A DNA stretch of 64,000 nt, taken from positions 496,001 to 560,000 of the forward strand of contig NZ_SUNC01000002.1 in the NCBI RefSeq assembly GCF_007570835.1, in the 5' to 3' direction. Both the position numbers and the translations under genes were made by a program. Below, piece by piece: positions 34,497 through 42,583 of the stretch (positions are counted from its first letter, which is position 1; each line of letters opens with the position of its first letter). Under the pieces are notes generated by a model that was given only the letters and a program-made list of their open reading frames with translations, was not told the DNA's origin and ran no database searches. Origin of the DNA: Croceicoccus sediminis (GTDB lineage Bacteria; Pseudomonadota; Alphaproteobacteria; Sphingomonadales; Sphingomonadaceae).

Positions 34497-35819
34497 CTAG
34501 TCGGTGTCGAGAACGTACTTTTGCGCGTTCATGGAAAAGCCGGGCATGTAGCGGCGCAGGATTCCCGCTTCGACCTCGGCGCGCTCCTCAACGGTGGTCG
34601 CTTTCGCCATTTCGGCATCGACAAGATCGCCGTCGGCGCCGAATTCGCGGATCCCGGCAAGGTCGGCCCACACCAGCCAGAAGGACTTCCCGTCGGGCGC
34701 CAGCCAGCCGGGAGCGATCTGCGGCGAATAGGCGCGCGCATTTTCATCACCGCCGGGGGTCCAGGCGGTGTCTTCGTGCACTTGCTTCCAGGGGCCCCAA
34801 GGCGTTTGCGAAACGTAGATGCCAAGATAGCTCGGCTTGCCGAATTCGGTCCCGTCGGGCGCATTGCCGATACCGGCAGAGGCCATCACGTATTGTTGCA
34901 GCGGTTCGTTCCAGACCACGCTGGGTAGCCACGATTCGACGACCAGATCGCCGGGGAAGAGGTTGGTGTAATTGACCCAGCCCAGGGGGAACCGGTGGAT
35001 AGGCTGGCGGGCATCGATCGACGCGGACCAGCGAGCATCGCCTTGCGCCGATTGGCCCGCGAAATATTCATAGGCCGATCGGTCGGCGATCCGTTCGGCG
35101 GCGACGCGGGCCAGAACCAGTTCGTTCATCTTCCCGTCGACGCTGCCGTTCAGTCCGTAGATATAGACGAACCCGTCACGGTTTTCGCGGTACGCCGGGC
35201 CCATTTGGAGGAACGACACCAGCGAGAACGCGCCGCCCGGTTCGTCGAAGAACATCAGGGTGTCGCGGGACTGCTCCTCAAAGCTTTCCCAGCGGACCGG
35301 GGACGAGCCATCCGCGTTCTGCCAGCTGCGACCGCCGTCTTTCGAAAGGATCAGTTTCGCACCGGTCCAGTGCCGTGGCCGATCCTCGGCCCGGTCCAGC
35401 GTCGAAAGAAACTGGTAGAGCGTGTCGCCGATCGCCAGCACGCTGTGACCGTAATAGCTCGGCGCGTTTTCATCCCGCGTCGTGTGATCGACCACGGGAT
35501 ATCCGTCCAGCTGTTCAAACGACGGCTGGGGCGGACGCCCGTCCATGACCCAGAGCCGGGTGCTGAAGAAAGTCGCGGGCGGCGGTGCCCAGCCGGTCCC
35601 GTCGTTGACGACGACGAGCTGCTTGCCATCGGCCAGCTGAGTCATCTTGTAACCGTCACCCAGACCGCCGAGCCGGGTCAGCGAAGCCGCATCCGGGGCC
35701 GCAGAAGTCGCAAGCGCGGATTGCGGCGAGGTGGGTTCCAGTGTCGCACAGCCTCCGATGATCGTGGAAGCTGCCAGAGCGCATGCCGCGCTCCCGCTGA
35801 GAAAGAAGCGTCTGTGCAT
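34497..35819 (-). CDS. DUF4185-like lipoprotein
   Basis: 440 residues. The N terminus is a lipoprotein signal with lipobox IIGGC (Cys24). The rest looks like a five-bladed propeller of the DUF4185 type: LILSKDGGRSWQN, repeated aromatic strands ending in WLVWADL, and a YMASAGIGNAPDGT turn. DUF4185 proteins are exported and glycosidase-like in fold, without a well-defined reaction. It lies 75 bases before the next minus-strand gene's stop; the cluster 34.5-37.1 kb may be one transcript. Family assignment is moderate. Confidence 0.6.
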   Translation of the reverse strand: MHRRFFLSGSAACALAASTIIGGCATLEPTSPQSALATSAAPDAASLTRLGGLGDGYKMTQLADGKQLVVVNDGTGWAPPPATFFSTRLWVMDGRPPQPSFEQLDGYPVVDHTTRDENAPSYYGHSVLAIGDTLYQFLSTLDRAEDRPRHWTGAKLILSKDGGRSWQNADGSSPVRWESFEEQSRDTLMFFDEPGGAFSLVSFLQMGPAYRENRDGFVYIYGLNGSVDGKMNELVLARVAAERIADRSAYEYFAGQSAQGDARWSASIDARQPIHRFPLGWVNYTNLFPGDLVVESWLPSVVWNEPLQQYVMASAGIGNAPDGTEFGKPSYLGIYVSQTPWGPWKQVHEDTAWTPGGDENARAYSPQIAPGWLAPDGKSFWLVWADLAGIREFGADGDLVDAEMAKATTVEERAEVEAGILRRYMPGFSMNAQKYVLDTD

Positions 35820-35894
35820 GGCTATAGGTCCCGGCTGGAGGAACCACGCGGCGCGGGAGGGGAAGGTCTCGCGCCGCGTGGAACAGGGTAAGGC

Positions 35895-36695
35895 TTAGAA
35901 ATCTTCCCCGGACTTCATCTCGACGGTCCCGTCTTCGTTGAATTTCAGAAGCGGGTCCTCGGCCTCGCAGAAATATTCCTGGATCACGTAATCCGGGTTG
36001 CGGCGATAACCGTAAGTGAAGGTGTAGGGCTCCAGCAGCCGTTCGGGATCCTCGATCGTGATCTCGTTTTCGAGCAGATTGGGACCGGTCAGGCGAATGC
36101 GTTCCGTGATGGTCATGTTGACCGTGTGCGGGATTTCGAAGAACTCGGTGTCTTCCTTCACGCCCCTGGTCTTCACCACGAGAGTGTCGCCATCCCAGTG
36201 GCCGGTCGAAAAGCCGTAGAAGTTGGGATTGAGGCTATCGAGCGCGGGCATTTCCTTGTCGAGGTAGATGCGCCGCGTCTGCGTCAGGAATTCGCCCAGG
36301 ACCGTGACCTGGCCCGGAGTCTGCAGGATTTCGAGCGGGAAGATCGCGCCCATGATCATCGGCATGCCTTCGGGAAGGCACTGCGTGCTGGGATCGACCC
36401 GCGGCGTGCCCGCACGCAACAGCGCATCGCGCTCGTCGCGCAGCTTCTTCCATTCGGTCGCATAAGGTTCGCGCAGCTTCGGACCGTCGCCCGGAACGGG
36501 GAGTTCGAGAAAAGTATTCTCATCCCCCGCGAACGGATCGGGCCAGATTTCCCAGACGCCGGTGATGTTGGGATGCTGGGCCTGCGCGGCCGGGGTGGTG
36601 GCGGTAGCGGGCTGGCTGGACTGTGCGGAAACGGCGGTACAGCCGCCGAACGACACGGCCGTCGCAGCGATGAGAGCACATTTGGTCAGGCGCAT
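35895..36695 (-). CDS. Exported protein of unknown function, possible lipoprotein
   Basis: 266 residues from ATG 36695 with GGGGAGAA upstream; the in-frame extension to 36746 lacks a ribosome site. A signal segment (1-25) ends near SFGGCTAVSAQ, so lipidation at Cys19 is possible. The body contains GVWEIWPDPFAG, CLPEGMPMIMG, TRRIYLDKEM and GHWDGDTLVVKTRG, a pattern I recognise from exported sphingomonad proteins that commonly occur beside DUF6152 genes, but I know no name or reaction. The next gene, 68 bases upstream on the same strand, is indeed a DUF6152 protein. Confidence 0.6.
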   Translation of the reverse strand: MRLTKCALIAATAVSFGGCTAVSAQSSQPATATTPAAQAQHPNITGVWEIWPDPFAGDENTFLELPVPGDGPKLREPYATEWKKLRDERDALLRAGTPRVDPSTQCLPEGMPMIMGAIFPLEILQTPGQVTVLGEFLTQTRRIYLDKEMPALDSLNPNFYGFSTGHWDGDTLVVKTRGVKEDTEFFEIPHTVNMTITERIRLTGPNLLENEITIEDPERLLEPYTFTYGYRRNPDYVIQEYFCEAEDPLLKFNEDGTVEMKSGEDF

Positions 36696-36763
36696 ATTCT
36701 TGGTTCTCCCCACCCGGTGGCCTGCTGCCACCGGGCCTAGTGTCATCTAACGCTGTGAAGGGC

Positions 36764-37150
36764 TTACCAGCCGCTCAGCGTGCGGCCGTCTGCAACCTTG
36801 ATGGTCTTGAGCATGCCGCCCGGCTTGCCATTGCGCAGCGGGTAGAATTCGACATCGACCTTGTCGCCTGACTTCAGCGTGTTGTGCTTCCAGCCAGCAC
36901 GGCTCATCATGTTGACGCTGCTGCATTCGAGCACGTAGCGGGTCGACTTGCCGTTGCGCACGACGTTCACGACGACAAAGGAATGCGGGTTGGTGAACCG
37001 GAACTCGGCGACAGTTGCCTGCGATTTCTGCAGGATCTTGGTCTGGTCGAACATGGCAAAGGAATGGTGCGCGACGGCCGGTGCGGCCACCATCGTTCCG
37101 GCCACGGATGCCAGGGCGATGTAAGAGGCAATTTTCTTGAACTTGTTCAT
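36764..37150 (-). CDS. DUF6152 family exported protein
   Basis: 128 residues with a clear signal peptide (1-27, ending VAHHS). The mature start HHSFAMFDQTK and the NPHSFVVVNV and PLRNGKPGGMLKTI segments are hallmarks of DUF6152, small secreted proteins frequent in sphingomonads near steroid and aromatic catabolic genes; the function is not established. It heads the minus-strand group with the two exported proteins downstream, and a strongly structured leader (37178-37238) precedes it. Confidence 0.8.
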   Translation of the reverse strand: MNKFKKIASYIALASVAGTMVAAPAVAHHSFAMFDQTKILQKSQATVAEFRFTNPHSFVVVNVVRNGKSTRYVLECSSVNMMSRAGWKHNTLKSGDKVDVEFYPLRNGKPGGMLKTIKVADGRTLSGW

Positions 37151-37177
37151 TGATCCGACTCCGTAAACTTAATCTTG

Positions 37178-37238
37178 GAAGCGGGCTTCCTCCCTTTCAT
37201 TCGGGAGGCGGGCCGATGATGGCCGGTTGGCCCGCTTC
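37178..37238 (-). promoter_or_regulatory. Possible structured RNA leader (nested hairpins) before the DUF6152 gene
   Basis: GAAGCGGGC (37178-37186) and GCCCGCTTC (37230-37238) form a closing 9-bp stem. Inside are CCTCCC/GGGAGG (37189-37194 / 37203-37208) and a GGCC-GATGAT-GGCC hairpin (37211-37224). The result is a three-way-junction-like fold 28 bases upstream of the DUF6152 start. It could be a leader RNA element or a terminator for an upstream transcript; there is no T-run. Confidence 0.4.
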
Positions 37239-37453
37239 GTTGATTTGGGTTTACCTGCCAAAAGCCCGGATCCGAAGCCGATACAGGTTGTGAAACGGTT
37301 ACACGAACGGATATAAGTCTCTGTAATAAAACCACATTAATATCGAAGCGTCGATTGCGACCGACGATACCGAAAAGCCTCTGCAAGCAGAAATTATTCA
37401 TCTCCCGTGCAGGCCCGGTTGCAAATTTGCGATATTGTTGCAAATCCTGTTCA
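37239..37453. promoter_or_regulatory. Divergent promoter region with GTTGCAAAT direct repeats
   Basis: AT-rich intergenic DNA between the DUF6152 gene (minus) and a ToxR-like regulator gene (plus). Two copies of GTTGCAAAT (37418-37426 and 37437-37445), 19 bases apart start to start, sit immediately upstream of the regulator start, a spacing of about two helical turns that suits autoregulation by a winged-helix protein. Confidence 0.5.
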
Positions 37454-38797
37454 ATGAAATCTGGACCCGAAACCCCCGCCAATGGCCTTTCGCCCGATGA
37501 CGAGCGCATGCTGCGTGATGGGGCGAAGGCGGTGCGCGAAGCCCTGTCGGAAAGTCGCTCCGACAAGCTGGGTCGCCTGTTCGATTACCTGCTGGAAAAA
37601 ACCCTTGCCGGCGAATCGCCCAGCGAACAGCAGATCAGTACCGAAGCCTTTGCCGCCTATGGCAACTCGGTCGGCAAGGACCCGAAAGTACGCGTCTATA
37701 TCCATCGCCTGCGCAAGTTGCTCGACACCGTTTTTGCCGATCCGTCTTCGCCCCGGTTGAGCATTCCGGTCGGCGAATACCGGCTAAAGGTGGAAAGCGC
37801 CGTTGGCGAGCAAGAGGCGGAGATGGACGAGCCCGACAATATCGAAAAACCGGCTCCTCCCGAGAAGCTCGAATGGACGCGCCTCGCGCCAGCCGCGCTG
37901 CTGGTCGCGGTTATCCTCGTCCTGGGTGCCCTTGTCCTGATGCGCGACCGGGCGCCGCTGGCGGATACGGCCCTGTGGCAGCCGGTGGCGGAAACCGGCC
38001 GTCCCCTTACTGTCGTCATGGGGGACTATTACGCATTCAGTCGGCTCGACCGCCCGGCGATTGATCCGGACCAAGGCCCTCGGTTCGTCTGGGACAGGGC
38101 GGTGCCGACACGCGAAGACCTGACGATCCTGGAAATGCTGGAGCCTGACGGCGCCGAGAACCTCGTCGATTACAACCAGCATTTCGTGACCGGCGGGACG
38201 ATCGAGGCGATATCCACGGTCCGGGTGGCGCTGTCCCGTCTGCCGGGTGCGGGACGCCGGCAGGTCCGGTTGATCTCCTTCTCCCAGCTGACGCCCGAAC
38301 GGCTCGTTTCTGACGATATCGTGTTCGTCGGCCAATTCGGCGGCATCGGTCGGTTGATCCGCGAGCCCCTGCTACAGGCAACCGGCCTCGACTTCGGACC
38401 TGACCTCGAAGGACTGGTCGATCGCGAAAGCGGCGAAACCTTCATGGCCGACAACATGAACCTGACCGACGAACGCACGCCGCGACGGGACTTTGCCTAT
38501 ATCGCGAGCCTGTCGGGCCCTGCCGGCAACCGTATTATGGTGATCGCGGGGCTGGGCGACGCAGGCGTGAAGCGGGCGGCGCAGCTGGTCAACGACCGCG
38601 AACAACTGGACCGCCTGCGACAGGGTGCGGAGACTTCCGACGACGGCTTCGAAGCGCTGTTCAGGGTTCGAACGCTTGGTAACGTCGATGTCGGGGCATC
38701 GCTGATCTTCTCCCGGTCGCTGCGGGTAGAGGATATCTGGGACAATTCGGGCGAGGTTCCGGTTTACCGTCCGATCGATCCCGAACCCCGGACGTAA
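37454..38797 (+). CDS. ToxR-like membrane-anchored winged-helix regulator 1
   Basis: 447 residues from ATG 37454. Residues about 38-112 have the winged-helix pattern found at the N terminus of some one-component regulators: FDYLLEKTLAG, ISTEAFAAYG, VRVYIHRLRKLLDTVF and a wing ending LSIPVGEYRL. A Pro/Glu linker leads to one membrane helix (about 145-163), and about 280 residues follow in the periplasm, with no recognised domain (VVMGDYYAFSRL, DIVFVGQFGGIG, MVIAGLGDAG). So DNA-binding in the cytosol appears linked directly to an envelope sensor. A paralogue with the same layout is at 41351-42583. The pseudo-beta-lactamase gene follows after 93 bases and may be its partner. Confidence 0.8.
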   Translation: MKSGPETPANGLSPDDERMLRDGAKAVREALSESRSDKLGRLFDYLLEKTLAGESPSEQQISTEAFAAYGNSVGKDPKVRVYIHRLRKLLDTVFADPSSPRLSIPVGEYRLKVESAVGEQEAEMDEPDNIEKPAPPEKLEWTRLAPAALLVAVILVLGALVLMRDRAPLADTALWQPVAETGRPLTVVMGDYYAFSRLDRPAIDPDQGPRFVWDRAVPTREDLTILEMLEPDGAENLVDYNQHFVTGGTIEAISTVRVALSRLPGAGRRQVRLISFSQLTPERLVSDDIVFVGQFGGIGRLIREPLLQATGLDFGPDLEGLVDRESGETFMADNMNLTDERTPRRDFAYIASLSGPAGNRIMVIAGLGDAGVKRAAQLVNDREQLDRLRQGAETSDDGFEALFRVRTLGNVDVGASLIFSRSLRVEDIWDNSGEVPVYRPIDPEPRT

Positions 38798-38890
38798 CAT
38801 CCTCTTGTGCAGCCGGACTGTCCGTCGATGCGCTCAGATTGTCCGGTTGCGCAATGGCTGGGTAAAGCGCGGCAGGGCACACCCTTCGTC

Positions 38891-40297
38891 GTGACCAGAA
38901 ACCTTGCTCTATGTTCGCCCCTGATCCTCGCCGCGCTGGCTCTCTCGCCCGTTGAGGCGAGGGCCGATGCCATTCAGGATATAGCCAACGCCGAACTGGA
39001 CCGTAGCGGCGCGCCGGGCATGGCGCTGGCCGTGGTGCAGGATGGGCGGGTCGTTCGTGTGGAGGCCTTCGGCGAAGCGGACATCGAACACGGGGTGAAG
39101 GTTCACCCGGATACGATGTTCAAGACCGGCGCGACCGGCATGCCGTTCACCGCCGCCCTGATGATGCTTCTGGTCGAAGATGGGCAGATAGCTCTCGACA
39201 ATCCGGTGAGCGCATATCTGCCGGGCACACCGGACAAATGGAGCGGCGTTACGATCCGGCACCTGATCGAAAACACCTCTGGCCTGCCTGCGACGCCGAA
39301 TGGCGATTTCCTTGCCGAATATACGCGGCAGGAGATGCTGGCCATCATCGCCGCGCAGGACATCAATTTCGCGCCCGGCACGCGCTATCGCTTCAGCTAT
39401 GCGAACTACGTCGTGCTGGGCATGGTGATCGAGGAAGTGACCGGCGTTCCGTGGAGCGAATTTGCCCGCCAAAGGCTGTTCGGGCCGCTGGGCATGACGA
39501 CGGCCAGGGGTATCGACGAACTGGCGATCATTCCCAACCGCGCGAAAGGCTATGAAGTGCGGGACGGCGAACTGCGCAATGCGGAATGGATCTCGGCCGC
39601 AGCAAATTCCACGGCCGACGGATCGCTGTACCTCTCCGCACTGGATTTCGCCGCATGGGGGCAGGCCCTGTCGCGCAGGTTGCTGCTGCGAGAAACGTCG
39701 TGGGAAGAGCTCGATCATGCGATCGCCCTTCGCGGCGGAGCCACGTGCGCGGCAGCGCCCGGTTGGTTCATGGAAGGTACGGGCAATGACCTTGCCCGGT
39801 GGCAAGCGGGCGTCTGGCAAGGCTTCAGGACTTATGCGCTGAACTATCCGGGGCGCGACATCTCTGTCTTTGTGCTCGCGAACGGAGAGGCGGCGAACGC
39901 GAAGGACGTGGCGCGCCGCGTTGGTCGCACGCTTGATGCTGGCCTTCCGCTTGTCCCCGCGCGCCCTGCCGAAAGCAAGCCTTCCGCGGCGACGCGGCAC
40001 GCCATGCAACTGGTCGATGAAATGATCGCCGGAAAGGCGCAGCGGTCCGACTATGCCGACTTTGCCGATCTCGACTTCCGCGAACTGACCGAGTTTCTGG
40101 GCGGCATGCTGGCCGCGCTTGGCCCGGTGCAGTCTTTCGCGCTCTACGAGAAGCGAGAGGATTGCAGCGAGACTTTATTCCGGATCCGCACGCAGCATGC
40201 CGACGGCAATGCGGAAATCCGCATGGGCCTGGATAAGCAGCAGAGGATCACTTCGCTCGACGTCGTGCCGATCGGGACGATGGACGAGCCGCTCTGA
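38891..40297 (+). CDS. Serine beta-lactamase/esterase-fold protein lacking the SxxK catalytic pair
   Basis: 468 residues from GTG 38891, chosen because a classical signal peptide begins there (NLALCSPLILAALALSP...ARADA); the frame stays open to 38807. The fold is that of class C beta-lactamase-like proteins: MFKTGATGMPFTAALMML, LDNPVSAYLPG, TIRHLIENTSGLPA and FSYANYVVLGMVIEEVTG. The nucleophile motif GSxxK reads G80-Ala81-Thr-Gly-Met84, so both Ser and Lys are missing, while the second motif Tyr170-Ala-Asn172 is kept. It should be periplasmic and non-hydrolytic by the usual mechanism: a binding or sensor protein is likely. Confidence 0.85.
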   Translation: MTRNLALCSPLILAALALSPVEARADAIQDIANAELDRSGAPGMALAVVQDGRVVRVEAFGEADIEHGVKVHPDTMFKTGATGMPFTAALMMLLVEDGQIALDNPVSAYLPGTPDKWSGVTIRHLIENTSGLPATPNGDFLAEYTRQEMLAIIAAQDINFAPGTRYRFSYANYVVLGMVIEEVTGVPWSEFARQRLFGPLGMTTARGIDELAIIPNRAKGYEVRDGELRNAEWISAAANSTADGSLYLSALDFAAWGQALSRRLLLRETSWEELDHAIALRGGATCAAAPGWFMEGTGNDLARWQAGVWQGFRTYALNYPGRDISVFVLANGEAANAKDVARRVGRTLDAGLPLVPARPAESKPSAATRHAMQLVDEMIAGKAQRSDYADFADLDFRELTEFLGGMLAALGPVQSFALYEKREDCSETLFRIRTQHADGNAEIRMGLDKQQRITSLDVVPIGTMDEPL

Positions 40298-40300
40298 CGG

Positions 40301-40714
40301 TCAGGCGCAGACTTTGTCCGGCGCAATTCGTTCGCGAATGTCGTCGGGCCATGGCACCGACTTGCGTTCTGCGAGGTCCATGCAGACCAGCTTGCCGACG
40401 ATCCTGATCCGGTCTTCGCCATTTCCGCTGAACGTCGCGTGATAGGTGCAACTGGACCGGCCGACCGCCACCGGTTCGATCCGTATCACCAGATCGTCTC
40501 CCAGCATGGACGGGGCGAGGAATTCGACTTCGAGGTGGACTGTCGGCACGCCGATCCCGCGATCGAGGTGCATGACGCGAAAATTGCATCCCACACCTTG
40601 CGCGAACCAGTCCTCGACCGCGGCATTGAGCAGCTCGAAATAGCGCGGATAGAATACGATACCGGCGGCATCGACATGGGCGAAGCGCACCTGCGTCGTC
40701 GTCTCGAAGGCCAT
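40301..40714 (-). CDS. 4HBT-type acyl-CoA thioesterase
   Basis: 137 residues from ATG 40714, overlapping the MarR stop by one base (TAATG). The hot-dog fold signature with its catalytic Asp is present: VRFAHVDAAGIVFYPRYFE, as in 4-hydroxybenzoyl-CoA thioesterase, followed by HLEVEFLAPSMLGDD. It hydrolyses an acyl- or aroyl-CoA to acid plus CoA in the cytosol. Coupling to a MarR regulator fits aromatic-CoA catabolism or relief of CoA sequestration. Confidence 0.87.
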   Translation of the reverse strand: MAFETTTQVRFAHVDAAGIVFYPRYFELLNAAVEDWFAQGVGCNFRVMHLDRGIGVPTVHLEVEFLAPSMLGDDLVIRIEPVAVGRSSCTYHATFSGNGEDRIRIVGKLVCMDLAERKSVPWPDDIRERIAPDKVCA

Positions 40715-41217
40715 TACCGCTGATTCCCCGACATCGTGGTCCGCAAATCTCCCAGCGAGGAGACAAGAAGAACCTTCTGCTCTTCCGGTACGCCGTCCAG
40801 AAGTTCGCCAACCCACGAGTAATGCGCCTCGGCGAGTTCGAGGAACCGCTTTCGGCCATCCGGCGTAAGGGTGATGATGGCCGAACGGCGGTCGGTCGGA
40901 TTGACGTTGGACATAACGTCGCCGCGTTCCTGCAGCTGGCGCACGACCACGGTGACGTTCCCGTTGGAAACGAGCAGCGCCTTGGATAATTCGCTCATCC
41001 TCAGACCGCCCGGTGCCGCATATAGCGCCGCCAGCACGTCGAAGCGGGGAAGGGTCGTCTGGAAATCATCCTCGAACCGCCGGCGCAGCAGCTTTTCGCC
41101 CATCTTGGCGCAGGCCAGAAGCCTGACCCAAAGGCGAAGATCGACCGATCCCGCGCCTGCCGGCAATCTGGCCGCAGCTTCGGATTGCGATACTGGACTT
41201 GCGGCGTCGTTGCTCAT
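40714..41217 (-). CDS. MarR-family regulator of the TTTTAAGCTTAAAA regulon (proposed)
   Basis: 167 residues. The MarR winged helix is complete: LPRFDVLAALYAAPGG, RMSELSKALLVSNGNVTVVVRQL, wing PTDRRSAIITLTPDG. A perfect palindrome TTTTAAGCTTAAAA (41294-41307) lies 77 bases upstream of its start and is repeated with one change in the nitrilase/gentisate promoter (7256-7269). I infer that this protein represses itself, the thioesterase and the gentisate/nitrilase genes, with release by an aromatic acid or CoA ester. Confidence 0.9.
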   Translation of the reverse strand: MSNDAASPVSQSEAAARLPAGAGSVDLRLWVRLLACAKMGEKLLRRRFEDDFQTTLPRFDVLAALYAAPGGLRMSELSKALLVSNGNVTVVVRQLQERGDVMSNVNPTDRRSAIITLTPDGRKRFLELAEAHYSWVGELLDGVPEEQKVLLVSSLGDLRTTMSGNQR

Positions 41218-41293
41218 CTTGTTTTCACTTGCTTGTCATTCAATTCAAACCGGATGCGGGCCTTCGACCCGCCGGACGCGAAAGTCCAATATC

Positions 41294-41307
41294 TTTTAAG
41301 CTTAAAA
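41294..41307. promoter_or_regulatory. Perfect 14-bp palindrome TTTTAAGCTTAAAA before the MarR gene
   Basis: Fully symmetric. Flanking bases are also shared with the copy at 7256-7269: an ATAT-like stretch to the left and CAAA to the right. It lies in the 133-base gap between the minus-strand MarR gene and the end of the next minus-strand gene, where the MarR promoter must be. Confidence 0.72.
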
Positions 41308-41350
41308 CAAAATCCACTGCGCGCCAAGTATCCATTTGTCATGACGATCC

Positions 41351-42583
41351 CTAGGGCAGGGGCCAGACGCCGATCAGTTCTCTTGTCACCGGGCGGCCCG
41401 GGCTGGAGGTGACCGTAAACAGCGCCTCGAACATTCTGGCGCTGCCCAGTTCCTTTTTTAGTTCAACCAGGGCCAGCGGGTCGCCTAGCAAATCTGCCAT
41501 GGCCGTAGTGCCCAGATCGCCCAGTCCGGCAAGCGCGATCACGCGCTTTCCGCCCGGACCATTGCGGACGGCGAGATAGCCGATATCGGTGGTGCCGCGT
41601 TTCGGATTTTCCGCGAATACGTCGGCGCGAAAAACTGTCCCGTCCGCCCGGTCAGACAATTGATCGAAACGTGTCAGCACGAAACGCGACTGTGAAAAGA
41701 CCGACGACTTCAACGGCCCCAGCTGTGACAACCGTCCGACGTAGATGATGTCATGCTGGCGCAAGTCATCTTCGCCGATTGCCGACACGGGCATCATGTC
41801 GATCTGTTGCAGGCCGCGGTCGGCCGTCATGGCTTCTTGGACGTTCCATGCCGCAAGAACCGAACCTGTCGGCGAGAAGCGCAGGTCGAAATCGTAAAGG
41901 CGATAGAAGTCTTCGGGGTGATCCTTGATATATTCACCCAAGGCGGCGCGGCTGGAGATCGAGGGGTCGACGATCATCCTTTCGACCCTGGTCTGATCTT
42001 CGGTTTCCGCCACGAACAGGCTGTCACCCACGGCAAGCACCGGTTCGACCAGCGATGCACCCGTGCCAAAAAGGGTATGACGCTCTGCCATCGTCGCATT
42101 GGGCCTTGCCGCATCGACCATCCAGAACTGGAACGCGGCAAACAGGAACCCGCCGAGTACGATCAGCAACAGACCGAGGCTGAGCGCCGGATTGGCAGTC
42201 AGGAGCCTGCGTACAAGGCCAAGGGCAGACGGATCCGGCTCGGGTTCGGGCACGTCCAGCAGGACGATGCGGTATTCCCCCTTCGGGATTGTCAGCCGCG
42301 GTCCGTGCGTTCCCGCATAGAACTGCTCCATCCTCTTGCGAAGCCGGTGGACGTATACCCTGACACCCGAATCGGATGTGCCGCTGCTGGTCGCGTCGGA
42401 GCCGAAGAATTCGAGAGCGATCTCCACTTCCTTGGGCGAACGCTGATCCTGCGACCGTTCAACCAGAAAATCGAAAAGCGCGACCTGATTGGAGGACCGG
42501 CCCTTCACCAGTTCTTCCCGGAACCGGGCCGTCTCGGACCGGAAATCGGTCGGGGCCGCCGTTTCTGCAGGTCCGGTCGTCAT
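41351..42583 (-). CDS. ToxR-like membrane-anchored winged-helix regulator 2
   Basis: 410 residues from ATG 42583. It has the same architecture as the regulator at 37454-38797: N-terminal winged helix (about 35-107; VALFDFLVERSQDQRSP, VRVYVHRLRKRMEQFYAG, LTIPKGEYRI), one membrane helix (about 134-156), and a periplasmic region with the corresponding DIIYVGRLSQLGPL and VIALAGLGDLG segments. The two are diverged paralogues. It is divergent from TonB receptor 2 across a 419-base region containing repeated AAATGCA motifs, so the receptor is the probable target. Confidence 0.8.
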   Translation of the reverse strand: MTTGPAETAAPTDFRSETARFREELVKGRSSNQVALFDFLVERSQDQRSPKEVEIALEFFGSDATSSGTSDSGVRVYVHRLRKRMEQFYAGTHGPRLTIPKGEYRIVLLDVPEPEPDPSALGLVRRLLTANPALSLGLLLIVLGGFLFAAFQFWMVDAARPNATMAERHTLFGTGASLVEPVLAVGDSLFVAETEDQTRVERMIVDPSISSRAALGEYIKDHPEDFYRLYDFDLRFSPTGSVLAAWNVQEAMTADRGLQQIDMMPVSAIGEDDLRQHDIIYVGRLSQLGPLKSSVFSQSRFVLTRFDQLSDRADGTVFRADVFAENPKRGTTDIGYLAVRNGPGGKRVIALAGLGDLGTTAMADLLGDPLALVELKKELGSARMFEALFTVTSSPGRPVTRELIGVWPLP

